From Kocuria varians (GTDB lineage Bacteria > Actinomycetota > Actinomycetes > Actinomycetales > Micrococcaceae), in the NCBI RefSeq assembly GCF_006539885.1, contig NZ_BJNW01000014.1, positions 1 through 64,000 on the forward strand: a stretch of DNA of 64,000 nt, written 5' to 3'. Positions 1 to 10,012 of the stretch are shown piece by piece. Position numbers and translations under genes: made by a program. The notes below the pieces were generated by a model. That model saw nothing but the letters and a program-made list of their open reading frames with translations. It did no database searches and had not been told where the DNA came from. The stretch's first letter is position 1, and every line of letters starts with the position of its first letter.

Positions 1-893
1 GGGTGGTTCAGGTTTGAGGCGGAGAACGTGTCGCAGGCCTTGAGCTCCCCGGTCTGGTAGCCGGTGAGGAACCACGCCTGGCGCTGCGCGGACGTCCCGT
101 GGGTGAAGGACTCCGGATTCGCGCGGCCCCGGGCGGCCTCCTGGATGCGGTCGTCGCCGATGGCCCCGGCCGCCTCAATCGCGTCCGAGAGCTGGGCGCG
201 CGTGATGGGCTGCAGCTGCACCTGACCGCCGGGCTCGGACGCGTGGTGCGCCCACATGCCCGCGTAGCAGTCGGCCTGCAGCTCGGTGCGCACGGCACCG
301 GACGTCGCGCCGTGCGGGTCCTGCTGGGCCCGTCCCAGGGTGCCCTGCAGGTCCTGCACGTGGTGGCCCACCTCGTGCGCCATGACGTACTCCTGGGCCA
401 GGGCGTCCGCGTCCGCGCCGAACTGGGTGCGCAGCTGGTCGAAGAACCCGGTGTCCAGGTAGACCGTGGAGTCCGGCGGGCAGTAGAACGGGCCGGTGGC
501 CGAGGACGCCGTGCCGCTGGACGTGCTGACCGAGCCGTTGAAGAGCACGACCTCCGGCTGGGTGTACTTCTTGCCCGTGGCCTGCGGGAAGTACGAGCCC
601 CAGAACTGGTCCAGGGACTGCACCGTGGCGACCATGCGGCACGAGGTGTCCGAGTTCGCGTCCTCGCCGGTGCGGCAGCGCTGCGCCAGCCCGGAGTCCA
701 CCTGCTGCGTGGCGGCGGTGTCCTGCTCCGAGCCGCCGGTCAGGGCGTCGATACCGTCCTGGCCGAAGAACAGTCCCGCGATCAGCAGCAGCACCACACC
801 GCCCAGTCCGCCGCCCACGGCGATCCCGCGGCCGCCACCGCCTCCGGAGCTCACGCGTCCGGCATTCAGCTGGGAGTTGTCGTTGAAGCTCAT
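1..893 (-). CDS. Neutral zinc metallopeptidase (YpfJ/Zn_peptidase family), C-terminus cut by window edge
   Basis: Reading from an ATG at 893 the frame stays open for 297 codons and runs off the left edge, so the end of the gene is missing. A Gly-rich N-terminus is followed by one membrane anchor (about residues 23-43), then an extracellular domain with HEVGHH at about residues 173-178, the HExxH zinc site of the YpfJ family, and the family's typical ELQADCYAG stretch about 30 residues later. The substrate of this family is not well defined. No good Shine-Dalgarno precedes the ATG. It is transcribed in the same direction as the biotin importer but separated from it by a terminator-like hairpin. 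Family call is firm; role is unknown. Confidence 0.85.
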   Translation of the reverse strand, partial: MSFNDNSQLNAGRVSSGGGGGRGIAVGGGLGGVVLLLIAGLFFGQDGIDALTGGSEQDTAATQQVDSGLAQRCRTGEDANSDTSCRMVATVQSLDQFWGSYFPQATGKKYTQPEVVLFNGSVSTSSGTASSATGPFYCPPDSTVYLDTGFFDQLRTQFGADADALAQEYVMAHEVGHHVQDLQGTLGRAQQDPHGATSGAVRTELQADCYAGMWAHHASEPGGQVQLQPITRAQLSDAIEAAGAIGDDRIQEAARGRANPESFTHGTSAQRQAWFLTGYQTGELKACDTFSASNLNH

Positions 894-1003
894 GGGGGAA
901 GCATAGGGCCAGCGGACGCTCCGGGCGTGGCGCGGGACACCGTGCGGCGCGTGGCGCGGTGAGGGGGAACGGACCCGGCGGCCCACTGGAGCGGGAGGGC
1001 GGC

Positions 1004-1036
1004 GTCGTCGTCACCAGACAGGAGCGTGACGAGGAC
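1004..1036 (-). terminator. Terminator-like hairpin after bioN
   Basis: An 11-bp stem with one mismatch (1004-1014 with 1026-1036) lies just past the bioN stop. Its left arm overlaps a copy of the dispersed GACGACGCCGC motif (999-1009). There is no T tract, as is usual in high-GC actinobacteria. Confidence 0.45.
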
Positions 1037-1066
1037 GGTTCCCGGGGCAGGAATGCCCGGCATGAC

Positions 1067-1765
1067 CTACTCGAGCCCGCGAGCGGCGAGCGCCTCCCCG
1101 GTGCGGTGGGCGTAGTCCACGGTCGCGATGACCGCGGGGGTGACCAGGCGGACCGGGTCGGTGCGCACCGTGCGGGCGGTCGCGGCGTCGCGCAGGCTGG
1201 AGAGGACGCCGAAGAGCCAGGGGACCGAGCGGATCATGAGGGAGACGGCCAGGCCGATGCGCTCGGGGTCCACACCGATGAGGCGCAGAGGGGAGCACAG
1301 CCGCACGAGCCCGTCGACGAGCTGGGGCAGGGGCGTGGTGGTGAGCAGCAGGCGCGTGAGGGTGACGACCGCGAGCAGGGACAGGACGACGTCCGCCGCG
1401 CGGGCCGGGCCGTTGGCGACGACGTGGTAGACCGCGAGGATCGCCACCAGCAGCGCGAGGGGACGCAGCGAGCGGGCCCAGCGCCGCACTCCGAGCCCGC
1501 ACGCGGCAGACAGCACGAACGTGAGCGCGAGGGTTGCCAGGGAGACTCGCCAGTCGCGGGCGATCATCACGCCCAGGCACGCGCCGAGCACGAGGGCCGC
1601 CTTCAGCCAGAGCGGGCTGCGGTGCAGCGGGGAGGTGCCAGGGACGTAGGTGCCGAGCAGGTCGTCGCCGCGGGAGCGGCCGCCACCCCGGCGTCGGCCC
1701 GGGGCGCGGGCCGCGCCCGGCTCGAGCGTGCTGCCCGGTGACGACGCCGCCGCGCCGCCCGTCAC
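1067..1765 (-). CDS. bioN: Energy-coupling factor transmembrane protein of biotin importer (EcfT/BioN)
   Basis: Scaffold T-component that couples the ATPase to the biotin-binding S-component in the cytoplasmic membrane. The 232-residue product has several hydrophobic segments between residues 50 and 150 and a soluble C-terminal part rich in Arg/Ala, as in CbiQ/EcfT proteins. I chose GTG at 1765 because its GTGA overlaps the stop of the upstream ATPase gene, indicating translational coupling; a farther upstream start at 1801 would overlap the ATPase by 40 bases. Codons 5-9 (AAASS) come from a copy of the dispersed GACGACGCCGC motif, so the Ala/Ser/Gly-rich N-terminus before the first membrane span may be a repeat-derived extension. 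It is the last gene of bioYMN. Confidence 0.85.
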   Translation of the reverse strand: MTGGAAASSPGSTLEPGAARAPGRRRGGGRSRGDDLLGTYVPGTSPLHRSPLWLKAALVLGACLGVMIARDWRVSLATLALTFVLSAACGLGVRRWARSLRPLALLVAILAVYHVVANGPARAADVVLSLLAVVTLTRLLLTTTPLPQLVDGLVRLCSPLRLIGVDPERIGLAVSLMIRSVPWLFGVLSSLRDAATARTVRTDPVRLVTPAVIATVDYAHRTGEALAARGLE

Positions 1766-2508
1766 GCGCCCGCCTCCCCGGGGAATCCGCTCGCACACCA
1801 CGCGCGGTACAGCGGGAGCATCCGCTCGGGCGGGCCCTGGTCGATGATGCGGGAGTCGTGCACGACCGCCACGTGCTCCGCCGTGGCGGCGAGGTCGAGG
1901 TCGTGGGTGCTGACGAGCTGCTGCTGGGGGAGGGAGTCGAGCAGCTCGCGCAGCCGCAGCCGGTTGCGCAGGTCCAGGAGGGTGGTGGGCTCGTCGAGCA
2001 CGAGCACGCGCGGCTCCACGGCGAGCACGGCGGCGAGCGCGACGAGCTGACGCTCACCGCCGGAGAGGTCGAACACGCTGTGGTGGGCGCGGGCTTCGAG
2101 TCCCATGCGCCGCAGCCAGGCCATGGCCCGTTCGGTGCGCTCCACCCGGTCCTTCACGCCGCGGCGCAGGGAGAGCTCGATGTCCTCGAGCGGGGTGGGC
2201 ATGAGGATCTGCGAGGCGGGGTCCGTGAAGACGAAACCCACCTGGCGGCGCGCGTCCCGGGGGAACGCCACCGGGTCCACGCTGCCGGTGCGGACCACCC
2301 CTGAGACCGGGGTGACCAGGGCGTTGAACAGCCGCAGGAACGTGGACTTCCCGGACCCGTTGAGGCCCACCACGGCGGTGCGCCGGGCGGTGAACTCGCA
2401 CGAGACCCGGTCCAGGACGGTCACGGGACCGTGGGGGCCGTCCATGGTGACGGTCACGTCCGCGCAGTACAGGGACGCGCGGAGCTCGTCAGGTGGTGCG
2501 TCCGCCAC
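1762..2508 (-). CDS. bioM: Biotin ECF transporter ATPase (BioM)
   Basis: ATP-hydrolysing A-component of the biotin importer, cytoplasmic face of the membrane. The 248-residue protein carries a Walker A site GLNGSGKST near residue 50, the ABC signature LSGGERQ, Walker B VLVLDEPT and the switch His in STHDLD. The GTG start at 2508 follows the bioY stop with no intervening base (TGAGTG), and the 3' end overlaps bioN, so the three genes are a coupled operon. The assignment to biotin rather than cobalt rests on the BioY neighbour. Family and context agree. Confidence 0.92.
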   Translation of the reverse strand: MADAPPDELRASLYCADVTVTMDGPHGPVTVLDRVSCEFTARRTAVVGLNGSGKSTFLRLFNALVTPVSGVVRTGSVDPVAFPRDARRQVGFVFTDPASQILMPTPLEDIELSLRRGVKDRVERTERAMAWLRRMGLEARAHHSVFDLSGGERQLVALAAVLAVEPRVLVLDEPTTLLDLRNRLRLRELLDSLPQQQLVSTHDLDLAATAEHVAVVHDSRIIDQGPPERMLPLYRAWCASGFPGEAGA

Positions 2509-3153
2509 TCAGAGGACCGCGCCCGCCATGCGGGGGAACGCGCGGTGCACGGCCACGGCGATCAGCGCGGCCACCACGACCTTGACCAGGTCCCCGGGGA
2601 TGAACGCGAGGTCCGTGACCACGGCGGCACCCGGTGCGAGCCCGGCGTTGACCATCATGCCCACGATGCCCACCACGTGGGAGAGCACGAGACCGGCGAG
2701 GCCGGCGCCGATCAGCTTCAGCGTGAGACCGCCGCGCCGCTCAGGTGCCGCGGAGGTGGCCCCGAAAGCCGCACCGTCGCGACGTCGTACGCGCTCGCCC
2801 CGCACGCTGCGGTGCGCCAGCGCGCCCACCAGGGCGGCCGCGAACGGGAAGGAGACCAGGTAGCCGGCGGACGGGCCCGCCAGCACCGCGGGGCCGCCCA
2901 CGAAGCCCGCGAAGACGGGCACGCCCAGCAGGCCCACGACCACGTAGAGCAGCAGCGCGAGGAACGCGCGCCGGCCGCCGAGCACCATGCCGGTCAGGAA
3001 CACCGCGAGGGTCTGCAGCGTGATGGGCACCCCGATCGCACCCACGGGGATCGCGGGTGCGAGCGCGAGCACGCACGTGAGGGCCGCGAACACGGCGATG
3101 TTGGCGAGGTCGAAGGAGGTCACGGCGCGGGTTTCCGGCGCGGGAGAAGTCAT
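2509..3153 (-). CDS. bioY: Biotin transporter substrate-binding S-component (BioY)
   Basis: High-affinity biotin-binding membrane protein. The 214-residue product has about six hydrophobic segments and the BioY signature PITLQT near residue 42, followed by a GMVLGGRR turn. A polar, Arg-rich loop around residues 115-140 is longer than in minimal BioY proteins. It heads bioYMN and is divergent from an ABC-F gene. The ATG at 3153 lies only 7 nt after a TAGACT hexamer, so the mRNA is probably leaderless. Having a dedicated importer suggests the cell depends on or salvages external biotin; no bio biosynthesis gene is in view. No BioQ/BirA operator was recognised. Confidence 0.93.
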   Translation of the reverse strand: MTSPAPETRAVTSFDLANIAVFAALTCVLALAPAIPVGAIGVPITLQTLAVFLTGMVLGGRRAFLALLLYVVVGLLGVPVFAGFVGGPAVLAGPSAGYLVSFPFAAALVGALAHRSVRGERVRRRDGAAFGATSAAPERRGGLTLKLIGAGLAGLVLSHVVGIVGMMVNAGLAPGAAVVTDLAFIPGDLVKVVVAALIAVAVHRAFPRMAGAVL

Positions 3154-3160
3154 GGAAGGC

Positions 3161-3166
3161 AGTCTA
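3161..3166 (-). promoter_or_regulatory. -10 element of leaderless bioY promoter
   Basis: TAGACT on the minus strand, then 7 nt, then the bioY ATG. A transcript starting about 7 nt after the hexamer would begin at the start codon itself. No good -35 element is visible. Confidence 0.5.
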
Positions 3167-3383
3167 GTTGGCGGCCTCCGCCCGCTTCCGGAGGTGGGAC
3201 GACGACGCCGCGGCCCGGATTTGCGGGCCCGGGTAGACTGGGCGTGTGCCCCGGATCCACGGGGTTTCTGTCTGCCCCGGGAGGGCCGGACGCCGTGACC
3301 GCGTCACGGACGGCACCGGCCCGCGACCTCGTTCCTCCCGGCGGCACCCCCGAGCGACACCGCCCACGAAAGGCCTTGCACCG

Positions 3384-4982
<1,599 letters not shown>

Positions 4983-4994
4983 CACCCGACCACC

Positions 4995-5039
4995 ACGACG
5001 CCGCCGCGGGGCCCCGTTTTCGGAGCGCCGCGGCGTCGT
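4995..5039. terminator. Bidirectional terminator hairpin between convergent genes
   Basis: Arms 4995-5004 (ACGACGCCGC) and 5030-5039 are perfect complements. The hairpin sits between the ends of the converging ABC-F and alcohol dehydrogenase genes and is built from two inverted copies of the dispersed motif, one of them with a mismatch in its first base. Confidence 0.65.
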
Positions 5040-5087
5040 CGTGCGTCAGCCGTTGTGGGCCAGACGGTGGGGCCCAGGCGTGGTGCG

Positions 5088-6197
5088 TCAGTCCTCGAAC
5101 AGGATGACCTGCCGCACGGCCTGCCCGTCCGCGAGCCGGTCGAAGCTCTCGTTGATCTGGGACAGGGCCACCCGCTCGGAGATCAGCTCCTCGACGGGAA
5201 GCTTCCCCTCGCGCCACAGGTCCAGGTAGACCGGGATGTCGCGCGAAGGAACCGCGGAGCCCAGGTAGGAGCCCACGATGGTGCGCGCCTCGGCGGTGAC
5301 ACCGAGCGGGGCGATCGTGGACCGGGCGTCGGGGGAGGGCAGACCCACCGTCACGGTCGTGCCGCCCGGGGCCGTCGCCGCGACCGCGGTCTCGAAGGCC
5401 CGGGGATGCCCGGCGGCCTCGACCACCACGGCCGCCCGCACGCCGTTGTCCGCCAGCTCCTCGGGGGAGTGGACGGCCGAGGCCCCCAGCTCCGTGGCGC
5501 GTGCGAGCTTCTCGGGATTCGCGTCCACGCCGATCACCGGCCCCTTCTCCAGGGACAGCGCCGTGAGCAGCGCGGCCATGCCCACGCCCCCGAGACCCAC
5601 GACCATCACGGTGTCGCCCTCGCGCGGCCGCCCGGCGTTGAGGACCGCGCCGCCTCCCGTGAGCACGGCGCAGCCCACCACGGCGGCGATCTCCGCCGGA
5701 ACGTCCGCGCCCACGGGCACCACGGACTCACGGCTGACCACGGCGTGGGATGCGAAGCCGGAGACCCCCACGTGGTGGTGGACGTCCTGCCCCGCGCGGT
5801 GCAGCCGCAGCGCCGAGCCCGGCAGCAGACCGGCGTTGTTGGTCTCCGTCCCGGGTGAGCACGGCAGCTTGCCGTCCGTCGCGCAGTTCTCGCACTGCTC
5901 GCAGCGGGGCAGGAACACAGTGGTCACCTGGTCTCCCACGGCCACGTCCGTGACACCCTCGCCCACCTTCTCCACGATTCCCGACGCCTCGTGGCCGAGC
6001 ACCATGGGCAGGGGGCGCGGCCGGTTGCCGTCCACCACCGAGAGGTCCGAGTGGCACACCCCCGCGGCCCGGATCCGGATCAGCAGCTCACCGGGGCCGG
6101 GATCGTCCAGCTCCAGCTCCTGCACGGACAGTGGGCGGGACTCGGCGTACGGGCGGGACAGCCCGCTCTCGTCCAGCACGGCTGCGGTGATCTTCAC
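5088..6197 (-). CDS. Zinc-dependent alcohol dehydrogenase (MDR family, class III-like)
   Basis: NAD(P)-dependent alcohol/aldehyde oxidoreductase of 369 residues. The catalytic-zinc ligands CHSD and GHE (near residues 45 and 67) and the structural-zinc cysteine cluster C-x2-C-x2-C-x7-C (near residues 97-111) are both present, as is the Rossmann motif VVGLGGVG. The GTG at 6197 is preceded by GAAGGAG with 5 nt spacing, which decides it over the in-frame ATG at 6251. An inverted repeat TTCG-N5-CGAA lies at 6217-6229 just upstream and could be an operator. The substrate (alcohol, formaldehyde adduct or other) cannot be told from sequence. It converges with the ABC-F gene. Confidence 0.82.
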   Translation of the reverse strand: MKITAAVLDESGLSRPYAESRPLSVQELELDDPGPGELLIRIRAAGVCHSDLSVVDGNRPRPLPMVLGHEASGIVEKVGEGVTDVAVGDQVTTVFLPRCEQCENCATDGKLPCSPGTETNNAGLLPGSALRLHRAGQDVHHHVGVSGFASHAVVSRESVVPVGADVPAEIAAVVGCAVLTGGGAVLNAGRPREGDTVMVVGLGGVGMAALLTALSLEKGPVIGVDANPEKLARATELGASAVHSPEELADNGVRAAVVVEAAGHPRAFETAVAATAPGGTTVTVGLPSPDARSTIAPLGVTAEARTIVGSYLGSAVPSRDIPVYLDLWREGKLPVEELISERVALSQINESFDRLADGQAVRQVILFED

Positions 6198-6271
6198 GGC
6201 GACTCCTTCGTCACGGATTCGTTTGTCGAACGGGTGGTTCAGACGGGCCACCGGCCTGCGCCGAGCGGGAG

Positions 6272-6315
6272 GACGACGCCGCGGGGCCCCGGGGACGCGG
6301 CCCCGCGGCGTCGTC
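6272..6315 (-). terminator. Strong terminator hairpin made of two inverted dispersed-motif copies
   Basis: A perfect 17-bp inverted repeat (6272-6288 with 6299-6315) around a 10-nt loop follows the SURF1 gene. Each arm begins with an exact GACGACGCCGC. It also precedes the alcohol dehydrogenase promoter region for the opposite side. Confidence 0.75.
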
Positions 6316-6346
6316 GTGGGTCACGCGTCCTGGGCTGCGCCGTGCG

Positions 6347-7321
6347 TCAGCCGCGGCCGCGCTCCTCCAGGGCGTCGAGCAGTGCGTCCTCCTCGTGCTC
6401 GTCGCTCGTGCCGGAGCGGGCCCGCGTGCGCTTGGGGCGGTACAGGGACTTCAGGTGCGCCGGCATGTCGTCGGCCATCTGCAGCTGGCGGATCACGAGG
6501 GACTCGTCCACGTCCCCGATGTAGTTGCCCTCGGCGTCGTAGTAGCGGGCCAGCCGCCGCTCGACCTCCGCGGCGTAGGCGCGGTCCCACTCCACGTTCT
6601 TCACGTGCTGGCGCGCGGAGTAGCCGTAGGCCACGAACACGAGCACGGCGAACGCGTACCACTGCAGCGAGTAGGACAGGTGCGGCCCGTAGGAGACCTC
6701 GGGACGCTCGGCGGCCTGCGGGGTCACGGCCGCGGCGGGGTCCTCGGCGACGAGCTCGCCGTAGCCGCCCGTGGCCAGCTGCGCCCCCCAGCGGGAGGTG
6801 AGGTCCGGAAGGTCGATCGACGCGACCTGGCCCTCCGGGGCACCCCGGTCCAGCGGACCCTGCGAGGGGCGCAGCCGCACCGTGACGTCCACCGTCCCGG
6901 GGGGGGCGGGGGGAACGGTCGAGGGCATGCCGTTGGCGGAGTCGTCCGTGGGGATCCAGCCGCGGTCCACCGCGACCACGGTGCCCTGGTCGGTGCGCAA
7001 CGGCACCAGCACGTCGTAGCCCACGCGGCCGTCGTGCGGTCGGTTACGCACCACCACGGTCTCGTCTGCCAGGTACGTGCCGCGCAGCTGCACGGGGTGC
7101 CACGTCTTGGCGTCGTCGTAGTGCTGGAACAGGGACAGACCCGTCGCGGCGTCGTAGGGGGCGGCGTCGTAGTTGCCCGTGATCTTGGCGTTCTCGGCCA
7201 CCAGGTGGTCGTTGCGGGACATCTGCCACTGCGCCAGGTAGACGCACAGCACGGCCGCCACGCAGGTGAGCACGAACCACCCGATCCACGCGGGCGTGCC
7301 CAGGAACTTGTACTTGCGCAT
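6347..7321 (-). CDS. SURF1 family cytochrome oxidase biogenesis protein
   Basis: Membrane protein thought to help insert heme a into aa3-type cytochrome c oxidase, which is encoded further along this window. The 324-residue product has the SURF1 plan: one N-terminal membrane span (about residues 11-31) ending in QWQMSR, a large extracytoplasmic domain with VVRNRP and VDRGWIP, and a second span near residues 220-240 beginning YSLQWYAFA. A charged cytoplasmic tail of about 80 residues follows, longer than in classic SURF1. The ATG at 7321 overlaps the upstream stop by one base (TGATG), so translation is coupled. Related actinobacterial loci also keep SURF1 near fabG and DUF3099 genes. Confidence 0.87.
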   Translation of the reverse strand: MRKYKFLGTPAWIGWFVLTCVAAVLCVYLAQWQMSRNDHLVAENAKITGNYDAAPYDAATGLSLFQHYDDAKTWHPVQLRGTYLADETVVVRNRPHDGRVGYDVLVPLRTDQGTVVAVDRGWIPTDDSANGMPSTVPPAPPGTVDVTVRLRPSQGPLDRGAPEGQVASIDLPDLTSRWGAQLATGGYGELVAEDPAAAVTPQAAERPEVSYGPHLSYSLQWYAFAVLVFVAYGYSARQHVKNVEWDRAYAAEVERRLARYYDAEGNYIGDVDESLVIRQLQMADDMPAHLKSLYRPKRTRARSGTSDEHEEDALLDALEERGRG

Positions 7322-7746
7322 CACTTGTCGTGCTCCCCGTCGTGGTTCTCGGCGTCGTCGCCGCTTCCCTGGTTGCCGAGTCCCCGACCGGCTGCGCCGT
7401 GGCTGCTCGCGCCTCCGGGGCCGACGCCGCTGCCCTCCCGGGTGCCGGGCCCTGCGGCCCCGGGTACCGCGGCGCCGTCGTCGAACGGCTCCACGCTCTT
7501 CAGGAAGCCGCGCTGACCCAGGAAGTCCGCGAGGTGCTCACGGTGCGCGTCGCACGCGAGCCACGCCTTGCGGCGCTCGGGGGTGTGCACGCGCGGGTTG
7601 TTCCACAGCAGCGTCCAGCGCGCGGGAGCCCGGCAGCCGCGGCGCGAGCACACGGCGCGCGGCGCGACGTCCTCCTCCGAGCGCGAGGGGGTGGGAGAGC
7701 CCGCGGGGCGTTGCGGGTCGAGAGAGCCGAGGAGATCGAGTTCCAC
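7321..7746 (-). CDS. Conserved actinobacterial small protein, function unknown
   Basis: A 141-residue soluble protein read from GTG 7746. The core has paired cysteines (CSRRGC near residue 33 and a later ACDAH) with the conserved run NNPRVHTPERRK and ends in RGFL; this resembles short actinobacterial proteins often labelled acetone carboxylase without experimental support. The Cys/His pattern could bind a metal. After about residue 85 the sequence turns into a Gly/Ala/Ser-rich acidic tail that looks disordered. It is translationally coupled to the SURF1 gene. I do not assign a function. Confidence 0.7.
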   Translation of the reverse strand: MELDLLGSLDPQRPAGSPTPSRSEEDVAPRAVCSRRGCRAPARWTLLWNNPRVHTPERRKAWLACDAHREHLADFLGQRGFLKSVEPFDDGAAVPGAAGPGTREGSGVGPGGASSHGAAGRGLGNQGSGDDAENHDGEHDK

Positions 7747-7818
7747 CGTGTGCGTGTCCTCCCGGGGTCGCGGTGCGGGGCTGGTCGTGCGGTTGTCCGT
7801 GCGGGGTCGTGGGCGTGC

Positions 7819-8202
7819 TCAGTTGCGGCGCGTGGCCGTGTGCGGCGGGCGGGGCAGCTCCCGGGGCGGGCGGTGGACCGTGTACTCGCCGTCCACCACC
7901 ACGGCCTCCGGGTCCGGCTCGTGCTCCTGCGCTTCCGCCGCGGTCGGCAGCTCGGTGCGCTGCGGCGGGGTGTACGCAGAGCCCGCGCGCTGGGAGCGGT
8001 CCGCCCCCTTGTTGGCCAGCAGCACCGCGAACCACGGCAGCAGCGCCGCCCCGAGCAGCAGCAGGATGCGGGCCACCAGGTTGTCGACGAGCACCATGGC
8101 GATGATGCACACCACGCGCAGACCCATCTGGATCGAGTAGACCTTCATCCGCTGGCTCATGTCCGAGGTGTGGGAATCCGCCGCCGAGGTGATCGAGTGC
8201 AC
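7819..8202 (-). CDS. DUF3099 family membrane protein
   Basis: A 127-residue protein with two hydrophobic segments in residues 25-67 (the second ending in a FAVLLAN motif) and a polar, Pro/Glu-rich tail. The conserved opening ITSA....S...D...RM..Y and the LLPWFAVLLAN stretch fit DUF3099, a family of unknown role found next to fabG in actinobacteria. The start is uncertain: GTG 8202 is the first usable codon in frame and gives the family-typical N-terminus, but it has no clear ribosome-binding site. It is divergent from fabG with 255 bp between them. Confidence 0.72.
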   Translation of the reverse strand: MHSITSAADSHTSDMSQRMKVYSIQMGLRVVCIIAMVLVDNLVARILLLLGAALLPWFAVLLANKGADRSQRAGSAYTPPQRTELPTAAEAQEHEPDPEAVVVDGEYTVHRPPRELPRPPHTATRRN

Positions 8203-8457
8203 CTCGGTGGAACCGTTCGGCTGAGCGTGGGATCGAGTGATGGTGAACGTCCTTCGGAGACATCGTCCGCGGGGGCTGCCCCGGGCCCCGGACCGGCCGG
8301 GAGCGCGGTGCCCATTGTCTCACCGTTGCGCGGCGGCCCCAACTGACCGCTACCTGGGAGAGCGCCGCAGGTGGGGCGGCGGTTAGGATGCTGGGAGTCC
8401 AGATCCACGGCCGCGGCCGGATCTGCCGCGACCACCCGCCCACGGAAGGCTTCCCCT

Positions 8458-9183
8458 ATGACCGAGCAGTCCTCGTCCCCCCGCACCGTCCTCGTCACGG
8501 GAGGCAACCGCGGCATCGGCCGCGCCATCGCCGAGGCGTTCGTGGCCGCGGGGGACACCGTGGTCGTCACGTCCCGCTCGGGTGACGACGGGCCCGAGGG
8601 CGCCCACACCGTGCGCGCGGACGTCACCGACTCCGCCTCGGTGGACGCCGCGTTCAAGCAGATCGAGTCCGAGTTCGGCCCCGTGGAGGTGCTCGTGGCC
8701 AACGCCGGCGTCACCAAGGACTCGCTCCTCGTGCGCATGTCGGAGGCGGACTTCCAGGACGTCGTGGACACCAACCTCACCGGCGCGTTCCGCGTGGTGC
8801 AGCGCGCGACCAAGGGGTTCATGCGCCTGAAGCGCGGGCGCATCGTGTTCATCTCCTCCGTGGTGGGCTACACCGGCGCCCCCGGCCAGGTGAACTACGC
8901 CTCCTCGAAGGCCGGTCTGATCGGCATGGCGCGCGCCATCACCCGCGAGCTCGGCTCCCGCGGGATCACCGCGAACGTGGTCGCACCGGGCTACATCGAC
9001 ACCGCCATGACCGAGGAGCTGCCGGAGGAGGTCAAGGAGAACTACCGCTCCATGATTCCCGCGAACCGCTTCGGGCGCACCGCGGAGGTCGCCTCCGCGG
9101 TGAAGTACCTGGCCTCGGAGGACGCCGCCTACATCTCCGGCGCTATCATCCCCGTAGACGGCGGGCTGGGCGTGGGGCACTGA
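8458..9183 (+). CDS. fabG: 3-oxoacyl-ACP reductase (FabG)
   Basis: NADPH-dependent reduction of 3-oxoacyl-ACP in type II fatty acid synthesis, cytosolic. The 241-residue SDR has the cofactor motif TGGNRGIG near residue 15, the NAG motif (LVANAG), the catalytic Ser in ISSVVG and YASSK (Y-x3-K), and ends with the DGGLGVGH tail typical of FabG. I choose ATG 8458 because it gives the usual short N-terminus and GGAAGG lies about 10 nt upstream; the open frame extends further but without similarity. It is followed 44 bp later by a second SDR that occupies the slot where many actinobacteria carry fabI/inhA. Confidence 0.9.
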   Translation: MTEQSSSPRTVLVTGGNRGIGRAIAEAFVAAGDTVVVTSRSGDDGPEGAHTVRADVTDSASVDAAFKQIESEFGPVEVLVANAGVTKDSLLVRMSEADFQDVVDTNLTGAFRVVQRATKGFMRLKRGRIVFISSVVGYTGAPGQVNYASSKAGLIGMARAITRELGSRGITANVVAPGYIDTAMTEELPEEVKENYRSMIPANRFGRTAEVASAVKYLASEDAAYISGAIIPVDGGLGVGH

Positions 9184-9227
9184 CGCCCCTCCCGGACCCG
9201 AGAAGTTCCCCTCGAAGGAGACAACGC

Positions 9228-9983
9228 ATGAGCTCAGTGGCAGGCAAGACGGTCGTCATCACCGGATCCTCGCGCGGCGTGGGCGCGGACACCGCCAAGA
9301 TCCTCGCCGGCGAGGGCGCCAACGTGGTGATCAACTACCGCCAGAAGGCGCCGCGCGCCAACAAGGTGGTCAAGGAGATCACGGAGGCCGGCGGCAAGGC
9401 CGTGGCCGTGCAGGCTGACATCACCGATCCCGAGTCCCGCCGCGGTCTCTTCACGGCCGCGAAGGACGCGTTCGGCGGCGTGGACGTGCTGGTCCTCAAC
9501 GCCTCCGGCGGCATGGAGACGGACCTCGGCGAGGACTATGCGCTCAAGCTCAACCGGGACGCCCAGAACGACACCCTCACCGACGCGCTCGAGCTGCTGC
9601 CCGAGGGCGGGCGCGTGGTGTTCGTGACGAGCCACCAGGCGCACTTCATCAACGACGTCGCGACCATGCCCGAGTACGACGCCGTCGCCCGCTCCAAGCG
9701 TGCGGGGGAGGACACCCTCACCGCTCGCGTGCCCGAGCTCGAGGCGAAGGGCGTGAGCCTGGTCGTGGTCTCCGCGGACATGATCGAGGGCACCGTCACC
9801 GCCACGCTGCTCAACCGTGCGCGCCCCGGTGCGCTGGACGAGCGGCGGGAGGCCGCCGGCAAGCTCTACACGGTCAACGAGTTCGCGCACGAGATCGCGA
9901 AGATGGTCACGGCGGACGTGCCCACCGGCCACGTGGAGCTCGTGGGCGGCGCGGAGGACTTCCTGGCGCAGGCCGGCAAGTAG
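9228..9983 (+). CDS. SDR oxidoreductase with Y-x6-K motif, candidate enoyl-ACP reductase
   Basis: A 251-residue short-chain dehydrogenase with the cofactor motif TGSSRGVG near residue 12 and a well-placed GAAGGAGA ribosome site before ATG 9228. The active site does not follow the usual Y-x3-K: the lysine in EYDAVARSKRAGED is seven positions after the tyrosine (Y-x6-K), the spacing of enoyl-ACP reductases FabI, InhA and FabL. The classical cofactor motif resembles FabL rather than FabI. It sits directly after fabG, where the enoyl reductase lies in related actinobacteria, so I infer an enoyl-ACP reductase or a relative. Alternatively it is a divergent SDR with another substrate. Motif is seen; function is inferred. 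Confidence 0.7.
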   Translation: MSSVAGKTVVITGSSRGVGADTAKILAGEGANVVINYRQKAPRANKVVKEITEAGGKAVAVQADITDPESRRGLFTAAKDAFGGVDVLVLNASGGMETDLGEDYALKLNRDAQNDTLTDALELLPEGGRVVFVTSHQAHFINDVATMPEYDAVARSKRAGEDTLTARVPELEAKGVSLVVVSADMIEGTVTATLLNRARPGALDERREAAGKLYTVNEFAHEIAKMVTADVPTGHVELVGGAEDFLAQAGK

Positions 9984-10012
9984 CACTCCGGGGCGTTGCC
10001 CCTTCTTTCCGA

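Noticed and set aside
175-1014. Long Arg/Pro/Ala-rich open frames opposite or out of frame with the zinc metallopeptidase
   Set aside because: They have no family features; the frame from 893 on the minus strand reads as a complete YpfJ-type domain, and in GC-rich DNA shadow frames are expected.
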